Origin: Clitoria ternatea
Lineage: Eukaryota > Streptophyta > Magnoliopsida > Fabales > Fabaceae
Assembly (NCBI GenBank): GCA_037962975.1
Contig: CM075675.1
Span: 9,000,001 to 9,064,000 of the forward strand
Reading direction: 5' to 3'
Length of the DNA: 64,000 bases
Position numbers and translations under genes: made by a program. Position 1 is the stretch's first letter, and the number at the start of each line of letters is the position of its first letter. The notes under the pieces were generated by a model, which worked only from the letters and a program-made list of their open reading frames with translations, ran no database searches and was not told where the DNA came from. Below, piece after piece: positions 22,015 to 32,781 of this stretch.

Positions 22015-23150
22015 GTAATAAAATCCTGAGTAAAGTCTCGGGGTAACGACAAATTTATCACTACGTTAAGTCCTAAAATTCTGAGTGAAGTCTCAGGTGT
22101 AACGATAAAAAAGTCTTAAAACTCTGAGTGACGCATGGGGGTTATGACAAATAAGTCCTAAAACTCTGAGTGATAGCTTAGGGGTAATGACAAATAAGTC
22201 TTAAAACCCCAAGTGAAATCCCAGGGGTAACGCTAAATAAGTCCTAAAAGTTTGAGTGATGACTCGGGGGTAACGATAATTAAGTCCTAAAAATCTGAGC
22301 GATGACTCAAGGTAACGACAAATAAGTCCTAAAACTCTGAGTGACGGCTCGAGGGTAACAACAAATAAGTCGTAATACCCCAAGTGAAGTCTTGGGGATA
22401 ACAATAAATAAGTCCTAAAACTCCGAGTGACGGTTCAGGGGTAACTACAATTAAGTCCAAAAAACCCGAGGGATGGCTTGAGGGTAACTGCAAATAAGTT
22501 CCATAACTCTGAGTGACGGCTTGAGGTAACAATAATTAAGTCCTAAAAACTTGAGCGATGGTTTGAGGTAATGACAAATTCATCACTACGTTAAGTCCTA
22601 AAACCTCAAGTGACTGCTCGGGGGTAATAGTAAATTATAATAACGTTAAGTCCTAAAAACCCGAGAGATGACTCGGGGGTAACAACAAATTCATCACAAT
22701 GTAAGTCCTAAAAACCTGAGTGATGGATCGGAAGTAACGAAAAATTCATCACTACATTTAGTCCTAAAACTTTGAGTGAAGTCTCGCGGGTAACAACAAA
22801 TAAGTCCTAAAACTCTAAGTGATGGCTCAAGGGTAATGACAAATAAGTCCTAAAAACCTAAGCGGTGGCTCAAGAGTAACAACAAATTCATCACTACATT
22901 AAGTCCTATAAACCCGAGCGATGACTTGGGGGTAACGACAAATTCATCTCTACTTTAAGTCCTAAAACCTCAAATGATGGCTTGCGAATAACGACAAAAC
23001 TATTATGTTTGTCCTAAAACCCGAGTGGCGGCTTAGGCGTAACGATAAATTTATCACTACGTTAAATCCTAAAACCCTAAGTGACGGCTCAGGGGTAACA
23101 ACAAATTGTTATTATGTTAAGTCTTAAAATCCTCACCAAGGGAGTAACGA
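22015..23150 (+). repeat. ~45 bp minisatellite inside the gypsy element
   Basis: More than twenty degenerate units of the form AAGTCCTAAAAC, CTGAGTGATGGCT, CGGGGGTAACGACAAAT recur, some with an extra TTCATCACTACGTT insert that makes a longer unit. Unit length varies from about 40 to 70 bp. Such arrays are common in the non-coding 3' part of Tat/Ogre-type elements. Confidence 0.85.
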
Positions 23151-23439
23151 CAAACTTTCTAATTATTAACCATTAAACACCATTTTGCCCTACCTATGGA
23201 GTCAATGCAATGATTCTTGTAAAAACTAAGAGATCTCATCTCTCAAAAGAACGTCCTATGATATGAAGAAGAAAATGACAAAAGGAGACAAGAAGACTTA
23301 GACTTTAATCCGGAAGAATGAAACTTAAACACAAGCCTCTAATCGAAATCCACTCATAAATGGAATGCATTGCTCGGGCTATGACCATTTTAAAGAGGAT
23401 ATCTAATTCTAAGAGTAGTTGATAAAATTAGAAGAATCA

Positions 23440-23590
23440 GAAAGGACAGAAAGCTAACAACCAACTGGGAATGCCCATACCGTGTAAGAGAAGTCATCGG
23501 CAAAGAAACATACCGACTTGAAGAGTTAAAAGGAATAAACATGTCATGGACGTGAAACACTACACATTTAAAGATGTATTACAGTTGAAT
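23440..23590 (+). pseudogene. C-terminal Pol (integrase end) remnant of gypsy element
   Basis: The translated motifs WECPYRVREVIGKETYRL and, after a short gap, MSWT with NTTHLK match the tail that follows the integrase in plant Ty3/gypsy polyproteins. In-frame stops are present. Confidence 0.65.
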
Positions 23591-24138
23591 GTAACATGGG
23601 TACTTTTTTTCCTATACTTGAAGGGTTTTTTCCCACTACGCTTTCCCCTGAAAGGTTTTAATAAGGTTCACCATGATAACAATAAGACAAGTACGACTTA
23701 ACTCATCAAATTATGTCAAATATTAGAATCCCGATTGAGGGAACAACAAAGCTCAAAACTAGAAATCATATAGCATACAAACCGCTTGACATACAACCAC
23801 TCGATATATAGTCAATCGGATCGTCTGATGGCTGAAAGCTTCTGACTGGGGGCTCCTGTTCCCTCCGGAATAATTAGGGCCTTATTTTTCCCTTTATTTT
23901 AGGAGATTATCTATATCTCCTTAATTCTATGAAGTTATCTATATCCCCAATCTTAGGGTATTATCCTTATCTATTAAATATTGGGCCAAGATTAAGGCCC
24001 TTTTTAGATGTATAAATACAGCCTAGAAGCCTCCTCTATAACTCAAGTGACACATTAATGAGTGGAATACAATCCTAATTTTCCTAAAATAATTCTCTAG
24101 GGTTTTATGTGTTTAAGGTTCTCATTATGAACAAAATT

Positions 24139-24592
24139 AATATGTTTTATATGTCATAATATATTTTTATTTCAAATTTTAAACAAATTAACCCAAGAGT
24201 ACTGTTGTTATTTCATAGAAAAGAGTATATATTCATAGAAAGCTATAAAAATATATCTTATATGAACTAGTCATATATATGGATTTTACTTTAAAAACTC
24301 ATGAAATAAAACTCCAATTTAATAGTCAACATACATGTTATTGAAATTGAAAATATAATTCTAATAGGAGAAAAACACAAAAAATACATAACGAACTATA
24401 ATAAAATTTTCTCTTTCTTTCTTTTTCTCTCTATGTAAAAAAGGATATGTAGCTTATGAAATGTCGATTTTATGAGAACATGATTAATAAATTTAAGTTG
24501 TACACTCATACATGAATGATCATATAGGATCAAGATATATTGCTCATGTGTTTTTTAGAAATGGTGTTGTTGGCACCATGACACTACCCTTA

Positions 24593-24645
<53 letters not shown>

Positions 24646-26479
24646 TTGTGTGTGTGTGTGTGTATATATATCTGTGTGTGTTAACCAAGGAAAGAAAAAT
24701 GAGATTTATGGGTGATAATGTTTGAAATTATAAGTATCCTTTATTTGAAAATTTACATCATGTAAGTGATTATTTAATAACTCTAACATGTCATTTCATG
24801 AATCAAAAGTATAGTCAAACCATAATTATGACATTGGATGTATAAGCTACCTTATCTTGAATTCTTACCTTGTTGAATAAGCTTGCCTCCTCCTTGAATT
24901 AGTTAATATTAGTAAATTTTCATAAACCCAAAATAAGGGTCTAGAAAATTTACTTAAGATATGTTCTTATAAATTGAAGGTAACATATGTGCATACAAGA
25001 AGAGGAGTTAAATAATGTGACTAAAAGCTCTGACAAATTCTTTTCAAACATTGATATGTAGACACCTATATGAGTTTTTACAAAAGATAATGATTTAAAC
25101 ATATGGACAACAAGGTAATTTAAGGAGAGCAAACAAAACACACAAAATTTTATCTTGGTTCACCTCTTAATCAAGGTTACGTTCAGTCCCTATTCAAGCA
25201 CAACATGATTTTGTTTTACTAATTAAGGTCACACCCAAGTATTCTTTCTTAAATAAGTATCTCTAGACTTAACCAGAATCAACATAGATGAAATGGTCCT
25301 AAGTATTTAAAAGACCTTAGTGGAAAAGTGAGCTTACTGAACTAAACTTATTATTCAAGATATAAAACAATATAAAGCTCTTGAATTTTTACAAGAGAGA
25401 TATTAAAGATTTACATAGCTTCTCGATTTAGATATGTTCATTCTTATGTTGCACTCTTTGGATATACTTTTTTATATAGGTTTCATAAGAAGAGACGTTG
25501 GGGAAAGAGAAATTTTGTCCAATATACGTGAGAGCTATCAAAAGCTTAAAGAAGCTCATGAAAAGCATTTTTTTTGCCTTTTCCATTAGCCTTGTCTTAT
25601 GACTTTCCTTTCTGGAAGAGTAGTTTGAATACTCTTGTAGTCTATGATACTTAAAAAGCTATAGGCAGTCTTGTAATCATTTCTTTAAAAGATATAAGCA
25701 ATCTTGAAATCCACGAATACATAAGTTACAAATCAACATTGAAGCATGAGTTATTCCAACATTTAGACAACTTGTTTCTTGACTTGTTTGTATTTACTCT
25801 AAAGTACATATATACAATCTTAAAACATTAATCTCAATATGATATTTTACAATAATCAAAACTTTTGAGTGGTCCTTAAAACTTTATATGATCTTTCTTG
25901 ACTTAACATAAATTACTGTGTTTTTCTTATGTTTGTATCAACTAGTCATAATCATTTGATTAATGGTAGCTAGGCTTTCTTCTTAAAATCTTTTATTTCC
26001 TTTTTAATTTTAATATTTTGTAATTTATTGTGATGAATAGGAAAACTTTGTTTTTGTTTATATCTCTACTTACTTATACTCTTCATACAGGTAGAGGCTG
26101 TTGTGAAGAATAACATTCAAGTCGATTCTATATATTGCATAGTTCATGGAAATCACTCAGAGTACTGCGTTCTCTGCAAATCTTGTAGCTATAAATGACA
26201 AGCCAAGGTGATTTTGATATATCCATGTTTTCCCTTCTCTGTAATTTCTTTTCTCTTTTTTCTCTCATCTAAACATAGTTTATATCTTTTTTCTTTCTTG
26301 TCTTTTTATCTTATTGAAACATAGTTTCATCATAAATATTATAATTTCTTAGGCTTTATAACTTATGAAAATGTCACCTTCAATTTGCTTTTTTCATTAG
26401 CCTTTAGTTGATGTTAGGTGAGAAGAACGATGATACAAAAGGTAGACTTTTCTATTACAAAATTATATCTAAAAGGGTT
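24139..26479. other. AT-rich spacer with microsatellite
   Basis: This is mostly unrecognised sequence. At 24590-24672 there is a compound microsatellite: TCTTT-type repeats, then (TC)n, (TG)n and a short (TA)n. The open frame over it is low-complexity Leu/Ser and not a gene. A stretch near 26090-26200 could be an exon of an old gene but shows no motif. Confidence 0.5.
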
Positions 26480-27450
26480 CAGTTACGTAATTGATTAAAA
26501 AAAACCAAACCTTATTGACTAAATATAGGTTATTTGTAATTGGGAACATGTAATGGATAGTTCCTTTTTATTTTGGAAAAAATTTGATTTGACATTCTTA
26601 CAAGGAATTTGTAATATTTACACATCTTTATTGTTAACATAGTTATTATGTACCAATGAGTTACATCTTAGTGGGAAATACATATGGAGATTATGGAAAA
26701 AATCTTGCGGTTCAATTCATCTAATACACTTTTTGTAAAGGATGAAAAAACCTTAATAGTAGCTAACTCATGAGCATAATTATTTTAAGTCATACGAAAG
26801 ATAGACTGGTGGCTAACATTGGTAAAACGAATGAATTAAGGGTTCACTATTTCTAGCAAATGAATGTAAGGGCTAACCATAACTTCCACGCTAGCTAGAA
26901 GTGTCAAAATTTTCTTCTTAATAAAAGGAATCCTAAAGCTTTGCAAATCCTACACCAGAGCTCATTTTAACAATTTTGTGATGCTTTTAACCACCACAAA
27001 TGACAAAAAGATACCACAACAATATTTATTTCCTAGGGGTGGAGTATAGGTTTTTTACAAGTTTTAGTGATGAATGTACATTTGGCAAACGTCAGAAGGA
27101 ATTTGTGAAATTTACCTTAAAAAATGCCAAGTTTTAAAAATTTAGGAAAGAGACTGTAAAAGATGTCAAGGAGTTTTTCTAGCTAAAACTATAAATAAAA
27201 ATGACCAACTGGGCTTATAGAGTTCAAGAAACTCCATTGCCTAATAATGAAATTGATCCTAATGAACTTTTATGCTGATCAGTGATAATGATTGTAGGGG
27301 AAGAGATTATGCATTCATTAACAATGAGCTGAGTAATGATGCTGAAGATGCACTCAGCAGGAGAACAAATAACTTCAAGAAGAATAATCCTTCCCATTCA
27401 ATTGATAAGCCAGATGAATCCGATCATGTACATTTCTGTATACGGTAAGA
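26480..27450 (+). pseudogene. decayed copy of an unknown gene-like sequence (copy A)
   Basis: This aligns with 34340-34900 in both coding and flanking sequence. Shared words include TTTATTGTTAA, GGTAAAACGAA against CGTAAAACGAA, GCAAATG, CCACTAGAAGTGCCAA-like text, and GAAGATGCACTCAGCAG (exact, 27345 and 34855). The copy has frame breaks and no complete reading frame. I do not recognise the product. The duplication is direct, with the copia element inserted between the copies. Confidence 0.5.
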
Positions 27451-27828
27451 TTAATTTTTTACATACTATTTTCATCCAATATCAAATTATAGTTCCTTAG
27501 GGTATATAACTATCAAAATCTTGCATAACTTTTTTTATGACGGGTGAATGGAGAAGATTGTATGCTATTTTATTTATATTATAGCTTATTTAGGTCGGAC
27601 TTATATGTGGGTAAAGGGCTTTATTGGACCGGCCTCAAAAGCCTGTTTGTTATTTGGGCTTTAGTTACTATGGAGGACCACACACACTCCTCCAGATCAA
27701 GATAGGATGACCAATGACTTTAGATATGTAATAAAATCTTTTTCCATAACATCTCAATATCCATACCAACATCCGTCTCCTTTGTAGTAAATTTACAAGG
27801 ATTTGATACTTCCATTGCTTTTCCAAGA

Positions 27829-28056
27829 TTGCTTACCAAAAAGATTAAGATAAAGATTAAAGATTTATTCAATCTCCAACCTTTTCTTTTCTCGATTGAT
27901 AAAGAATTTTTGAGAAAGGACTTTTACTTTGAGAAATGGAAACTTCAAAGGGAGTGGTTCTTTCAACATTACAAAGGAAAGGAAAGGATGACAATCCAAA
28001 AGGAATTCTGTGAATTTCTCAAAAAAGAAAGAATAAATGTTTTATTTTTTGATTAG
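27829..28056 (+). other. short unassigned open frame, 75 aa
   Basis: This encodes a lysine- and phenylalanine-rich peptide (motifs EKWKLQREWFFQHYKGKERM, FCEFLKKERIN). It has an unusually regular amphipathic look but no domain that I can name, and it is not present next to copy B. It may be a remnant of a longer protein. It ends 20 bp before the copia target duplication. Confidence 0.25.
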
Positions 28057-28081
28057 TTTCATGCTTATGTAGTCAAGAAAG

Positions 28082-28262
28082 TCAAAAGACCCTAACGCAC
28101 ATTATCAAGAGAGAAAGCTGAACAAAGGCTGAGAGAGGAATGAAAGCTGGTTTTTTCATTAATTGTGTAAAGTGTACAGGTAGGCCCTTATATAGTCTGA
28201 GAAAAGAATAAAAGCTAACTAGCTATTTTCTATTTTATTATTTTCTATTTGTGTGCCTATTA
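28082..28262 (-). repeat. 3' LTR of copia element
   Basis: 181 bp; it contains the polyprotein stop codon (28219-28221). It lies next to the G7 polypurine tract at 28263-28269. Confidence 0.93.
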
Positions 28263-31200
28263 CCCCCCCGCAAGCTGGCAAGGGGGAAAATATATCCACC
28301 ATGCCAAGCTTGGCAACACAAGCATGGAACAGCTTTGGAGAAGGGGCCTTGGTGAACAAATCAGCCACTTGATTGGAGGAGGAGATGGGCAGCAGCTTGA
28401 AGAGGCCCTGCTGAAGGCGTTCCCTTACAACATGACAATCTATATCCAAGTGTTTAGTGCGTTCATGGAACACTGGATTAGATGCAATGTGAATGGCACT
28501 CTTGCTGTCACAAAAGAGAAGGGGTGATTTAGAGGGAGAGATGTGCAGGTCACGAAGTAAGAAGGTTATCCACTGCAGCTCACAGGAGGCACTGCTGAGT
28601 GCTCTGTACTCAGACTCTGAAGAGGATCGTGAAACAGTGGATTGCTTCTTAGATTTCCAACTGACCAAGGAGCTACCAAGGAAAAAGCAAAACCCAGTAA
28701 TGGATTTCCGAGTGAGAGCACAAGTTCCCCAATCAGCATCACTGTAACCTTGCAACTGATGAGAAGAAGAGGCTGGGAAAAATAACCCCTTTCCAGGAGA
28801 GGCCTTCAGGTATTTCACAATCCGAAGAGCAGCAGCATAGTGTTTGGCATGTGGTGCACTGAGAAATTGGCTCAGATGATTCACAGCAAAGGAGATATCA
28901 GGCCTGGTTGTGGTCAAATACAACAATCTGCCAATCAATCTACGATATCCCACAATATCAGCATGGAGATCATCAGAATCTGTGTACAAAGAAAGCGTGT
29001 GATCTAGTGGTGTAGAAACAGGCTTACAACCCAACAAGCCTGTGTCAGTGAGTAACTCTAAACAATATTTCCTTTGGCAAACTGAAATGCCTTTCGAGGA
29101 TCGAGCAATTTCAAGGCCAAGAAAATATTTCAAAGGACCAAGATCCTTGATGCCAAAATGATGGTGCAGATGCTGTTTGATAGAGGCGAATTCTTTTAAG
29201 TCATTGCCTATCAAGATCACATCATCTACATAAACAGTTAGCGCAGTGAAGGAGGTGCCTTGGAACTTTAGAAAAAGGGATGAATCTGAAGCTGCAGGTT
29301 TAAAATTGTAATTGGACAAAGTGGAGCTCAGCTTCTCAAACCATTTCCTACTAGCTTGTTTCAGGCCATATAAGGACTTAACAAGTTTACAGGATTGGTT
29401 GGGTTTAGCACATACACCTGCTGGAATCTCCATATACACATCTTCATCAAGGTCTCCATGCAAAAAGGCATTATCCACATCCAATTGATGAAGATGCCAA
29501 TTGTGAACAGATGCCAAGGCAAGCAAAATCCGGATGGTAGTCATCTTTGCAACAGGGGAGAAGGTATCAAAATAATCAATACCTTCCACTTGGGTGTAGC
29601 CTTTGGCAACCAGCCTTGCCTTGTATCGAGCAACTGAGCCATCCGCATGTCTCTTGACTTTGTATACCCATTTATGACCAATGGGCTTAACACCAACTGG
29701 AGTATACACTATCTGCCAGGTGCCATTCCTGTTCAGGGCTTCTAATTCAGTTTTCATAGCAGTGATCCAATGTGGATATCGTGCTGCCTCAGTATAGGAT
29801 TCAGGTTCAGTCTCACTGATCATAGATAAAGAATAGGACCTATGATTAGGAGTGAGGTTGCTGTAAGAATGTTTGGTAGAAATTGGATGTGAGGTGGAAG
29901 ATGTAAGAGTGGGACAATGAAAATCTATGAGATGGGCAGGGGCTCGAGAGGTTCTGGTGGATCTTCTGACAGGAATGGATGGGGATGAGATGTCTGGTGT
30001 AACTTCAGACTCAGGTGCCTGAGATGTAGATGAATCAGGATCAATGTTGGGAGAGTCTGGTGGGAAAATGGGACTGAAAACTGAATCAGGTTGGTTTGGA
30101 TCAGTGCAGGTATAAATGGGCTTGTTGTTGGAGGTGCTAAATGGTAGCATAGATTCAACAAATTTCACATCTCTGCTTAGGAACACCTCTCTAGTGTGAA
30201 GATCCATTAGAACATAGCCCTTTGTGCCAGGTTTGTAACCTATAAAAGCTGCCTTCCTCCCTCGAGGATCAAGTTTCCCTCTATGCTCCTTGAGAGTGGA
30301 AGCATAGCAAAGACATCCGAATATCTTGAGCTCTCTCAAGTCTGGTTGGCTGCCATGAAGGATGAAATAGGGAGACTGATTGTTCAAAGCACTGCAGGGT
30401 ACCCTATTCATTAAATAGGCAGCATGGCACACAGCATAGGTCCATAAACATTTAGGTGCATGAGATTGAAACAAGAGAGCTCTCGTGATTCCAAGAAGGG
30501 TCTGGTGACTCCTCTCGACCCTTCCATTCTGCTGTGGTGTTTGTACACAGGACCTCTGGTGTAGAATACCCTTGGAGGCATAAAAGGAAGGCATCATGAA
30601 TTCACCTCCATTATCAGATCTCACCATTTTTACTTTCTTACAAAATTGTGTTTCTGCCATGGCAACAAAATTTTGCAGTGCACCAGTAGCTTCTGACTTC
30701 AGTTTCAACAAAACAAGCCATATGTACCTACTATGATCATCAAGGACAGTAAGAAAATATTTATGCTTATGTATGCCAGGTATGGATAAAGGCCCCCAAA
30801 TGTCAACATGAATCAAATCAAAAGGAGCTGTGGCTCTGCTATTACTCAAAGGAAACGATAACCTCTTTTGTTTAGCTGCAAAACATGTATCACACACTAA
30901 ATCCTTATTTACAGAAATAAAAGGATGGTCTTTGATCAGGGCTTGCATCCTAGAAATGGATAAGTGCCCTAACCTATAGTGCCAAAACGCAGAATCAGGT
31001 ATTACAACCAAATTACCAGTCACCTTACCAATACTCTTCTCATCAACCTTGCTGCTGGAAGCCTTCAATTCATATAACCCATTCTTAGCCTCAACTGAAC
31101 CAATCGTCTTCATGGAAGCTGGGTCCTGAATCACACATATGTTCTGCCTAAATGTCAGAGTATACGCATGTTGAGCAACAAGCTTGTATATGGAAACAAG

Positions 31201-32388
31201 ATTGAAGGTGAATTCTGGAAGGTATAAGACATCTTCCAGCAATAAATCTGGAAATAATTTGACTGTGCCTCTATGTGTGGAGGTGAGCTTGTGTCCATTT
31301 GGCAGATGAACAATAAGAGGAGGTATGATCCTCATTGACTCAAACATCAATTTGTGTGCACAAATGTGATCTGTGGCTCCCGAATCAAGAATCCAATTCG
31401 TATGTGTGTGCTGTGAACTGCAATTGAAAACAAAGTGGTTACCTCCTCGGGTGTCAACAAAAGATGTTACATGATTGGCTGCAGTGGAGCCTTGCTGAGT
31501 TGCTTGTTGAAGCATAGTCATAATGCTTTTAAACTGTTCATTTGTGAATGTAACATCTCTATTGTCCTCCATTTTCTCTTCCTTAACCGATCCTTTGTCA
31601 TCTACTTCATTCTCAAAATTATCTATGAGAACATTATTTGTATTGCTCGATCCCTTAAACTTGAAAGTGGATGGATATCCATGCTTTCTATAACATACAT
31701 CAACAGTATGACCTTGTTTTCCACAGTAACTGCACTGCTTAGATCTCCAACTTGAACTGTATCCTCTTCCTCTTCCGAAGCTTCTTCTTCCCTCAGTCAT
31801 GTTAATAATAACATCTGGATCATCACTATTATGTATTCCACTCTGCCTTTCATGTTGCAGAACAAGAGAAAACACCTTATTAACTCCTGGTAAAGGTTCC
31901 ATCAACAAGATTTGTGACCTTACCACATTAAAACTGTCATTCAGTCCCATGAGAAATCGAATTGCACAGTCCTGCATTCGATAGGCTCTAGCATTCTCAA
32001 TAGCATCACATTTGCATTTTACAGAGCATGCACAAAAAGGAAGTGGCCGATAGTTTTCCAATTCCTCCCAAAGGACCTTCAATTCTGTGTAATAATCAGT
32101 TACTGACATGGTTCCTTGTCTGAAACCATAGATTTCTTGCTGCAACTCACTTACTCGCACTGAATCTCCTTGAGAGAATCGTTCCTTCAAATCTCTCCAC
32201 ACATCAAATGCGTACTCAACAAACATCACACTTTGGCCAATGGACTTGCTTACGGAACTCACGAGCCACGAGTGCACAAGATTGTTACACCATTCCCATG
32301 CTCCAAAGCTCGGATCAAAACGATCTGGTACAGGAATGCTTCCATCGATGAACATCCATTTGTTCTTCGAAATTAGTGCACGTTTCAT
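28219..32388 (-). CDS. copia Gag-Pol polyprotein, 1389 aa
   Basis: Domains in order: UBN2-type Gag (WRDLKERFSQGD, SVTDYYTELKVLWEEL), a CCHC zinc knuckle (CSYCGKQGHTVDVC, near residue 220), aspartic protease (WILDSGATDHIC, near 330), the pre-integrase zinc motif (HYRLGHLS ... CDTC), integrase (DIWGPL, VRSDNGGEF, QQNGRVERSHQTLL), reverse transcriptase (YVDDVILIG) and RNase H (YSDADWG, SESEYRAL). The frame is open throughout. The ATG at 32388 is not the original start: an upstream ATG at 32550 is in frame but a TAG at 32400-32398 interrupts after 50 codons. In related elements this region (NYHxW...MKRAL) has Trp there, so a TGG to TAG change is likely. Confidence 0.93.
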   Translation of the reverse strand: MKRALISKNKWMFIDGSIPVPDRFDPSFGAWEWCNNLVHSWLVSSVSKSIGQSVMFVEYAFDVWRDLKERFSQGDSVRVSELQQEIYGFRQGTMSVTDYYTELKVLWEELENYRPLPFCACSVKCKCDAIENARAYRMQDCAIRFLMGLNDSFNVVRSQILLMEPLPGVNKVFSLVLQHERQSGIHNSDDPDVIINMTEGRRSFGRGRGYSSSWRSKQCSYCGKQGHTVDVCYRKHGYPSTFKFKGSSNTNNVLIDNFENEVDDKGSVKEEKMEDNRDVTFTNEQFKSIMTMLQQATQQGSTAANHVTSFVDTRGGNHFVFNCSSQHTHTNWILDSGATDHICAHKLMFESMRIIPPLIVHLPNGHKLTSTHRGTVKLFPDLLLEDVLYLPEFTFNLVSIYKLVAQHAYTLTFRQNICVIQDPASMKTIGSVEAKNGLYELKASSSKVDEKSIGKVTGNLVVIPDSAFWHYRLGHLSISRMQALIKDHPFISVNKDLVCDTCFAAKQKRLSFPLSNSRATAPFDLIHVDIWGPLSIPGIHKHKYFLTVLDDHSRYIWLVLLKLKSEATGALQNFVAMAETQFCKKVKMVRSDNGGEFMMPSFYASKGILHQRSCVQTPQQNGRVERSHQTLLGITRALLFQSHAPKCLWTYAVCHAAYLMNRVPCSALNNQSPYFILHGSQPDLRELKIFGCLCYASTLKEHRGKLDPRGRKAAFIGYKPGTKGYVLMDLHTREVFLSRDVKFVESMLPFSTSNNKPIYTCTDPNQPDSVFSPIFPPDSPNIDPDSSTSQAPESEVTPDISSPSIPVRRSTRTSRAPAHLIDFHCPTLTSSTSHPISTKHSYSNLTPNHRSYSLSMISETEPESYTEAARYPHWITAMKTELEALNRNGTWQIVYTPVGVKPIGHKWVYKVKRHADGSVARYKARLVAKGYTQVEGIDYFDTFSPVAKMTTIRILLALASVHNWHLHQLDVDNAFLHGDLDEDVYMEIPAGVCAKPNQSCKLVKSLYGLKQASRKWFEKLSSTLSNYNFKPAASDSSLFLKFQGTSFTALTVYVDDVILIGNDLKEFASIKQHLHHHFGIKDLGPLKYFLGLEIARSSKGISVCQRKYCLELLTDTGLLGCKPVSTPLDHTLSLYTDSDDLHADIVGYRRLIGRLLYLTTTRPDISFAVNHLSQFLSAPHAKHYAAALRIVKYLKASPGKGLFFPASSSHQLQGYSDADWGTCALTRKSITGFCFFLGSSLVSWKSKKQSTVSRSSSESEYRALSSASCELQWITFLLRDLHISPSKSPLLFCDSKSAIHIASNPVFHERTKHLDIDCHVVRERLQQGLFKLLPISSSNQVADLFTKAPSPKLFHACVAKLGMVDIFSPLPACGGVIGTQIENNKIENS

Positions 32389-32595
32389 CGCCCTCGCCTA
32401 GGCATGGTAGTTTCGACCTTCAAGAACAGGATTCACCAACGCGGCGGAGGTGGATTCTCCTGGATGAACATAATATGGACTGAGAGGATTCAGATGCGGA
32501 TCTTGAATCGACGAAGAGGAAGAAGAATTGTGATTGCTAGAACGAACCATGGATGCGATCTTGATGGCAGAGCCCTTGTTCGGGCTCTGATACCA

Positions 32596-32776
32596 TCAAA
32601 AGACCCTAACGCACATTATCAAGAGAGAAAGCTGAACAAAGGCTGAGAGAGGAATGAAAGCTGGTTTTTTCATTAATTGTGTAAAGTGTACAGGTAGGCC
32701 CTTATATAGGCTGAGAAAAGAATAAAAGCTAACTAGCTATTTTCTATTTTATTATTTTCTATTTGTGTGCCTATTA
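32596..32776 (-). repeat. 5' LTR of copia element
   Basis: 181 bp, one mismatch to the other LTR. It is followed on the minus strand directly by the primer-binding site at 32595-32584. Confidence 0.93.
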
Positions 32777-32781
32777 GAAAG

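Larger units (their letters stand above)
20761..24133 (+). mobile_element. deleted Ty3/gypsy LTR retrotransposon
   Basis: Two related LTRs bound it: 20761-20921 and 23857-24133, both beginning TGTTCCCTCC; the left one lacks about 115 bp found in the right one. A primer-binding-type sequence, TGGCGCCCACTGTAGG, follows the left LTR at 20925, and a polypurine tract (GACTGGGGGCTCC) precedes the right LTR. Inside are a Gag remnant (about 21225-21460), a tandem-repeat region (about 22015-23150) and the last part of a Pol polyprotein (about 23440-23580). Protease, reverse transcriptase and most of integrase are gone. The organisation suggests the Tat/Ogre side of Ty3/gypsy. The target duplication is not clear. 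Confidence 0.78.
28082..32776 (-). mobile_element. near-complete Ty1/copia retrotransposon, Ale-like
   Basis: A 4,695 bp element with 181 bp LTRs (28082-28262 and 32596-32776) that differ at one position (t/g at about 28196 against 32710), and a perfect 5 bp duplication gaaag (28077-28081, 32777-32781). The primer-binding site TGGTATCAGAGC (32595-32584) matches initiator tRNA-Met; the polypurine tract is a G7 run (28269-28263). LTR ends are TAATAGG at the start and CTTTTGA at the finish, so they are 5'-TA...GA-3', not TG...CA. One LTR mismatch implies a recent insertion. Size and domain order suit the Ale/Retrofit lineage. The Gag region has one nonsense codon. Confidence 0.95.

Noticed and set aside
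24512..24715. Small leucine/serine-rich protein
   Set aside because: The frame is the translation of a TCTTT/TC/TG microsatellite.
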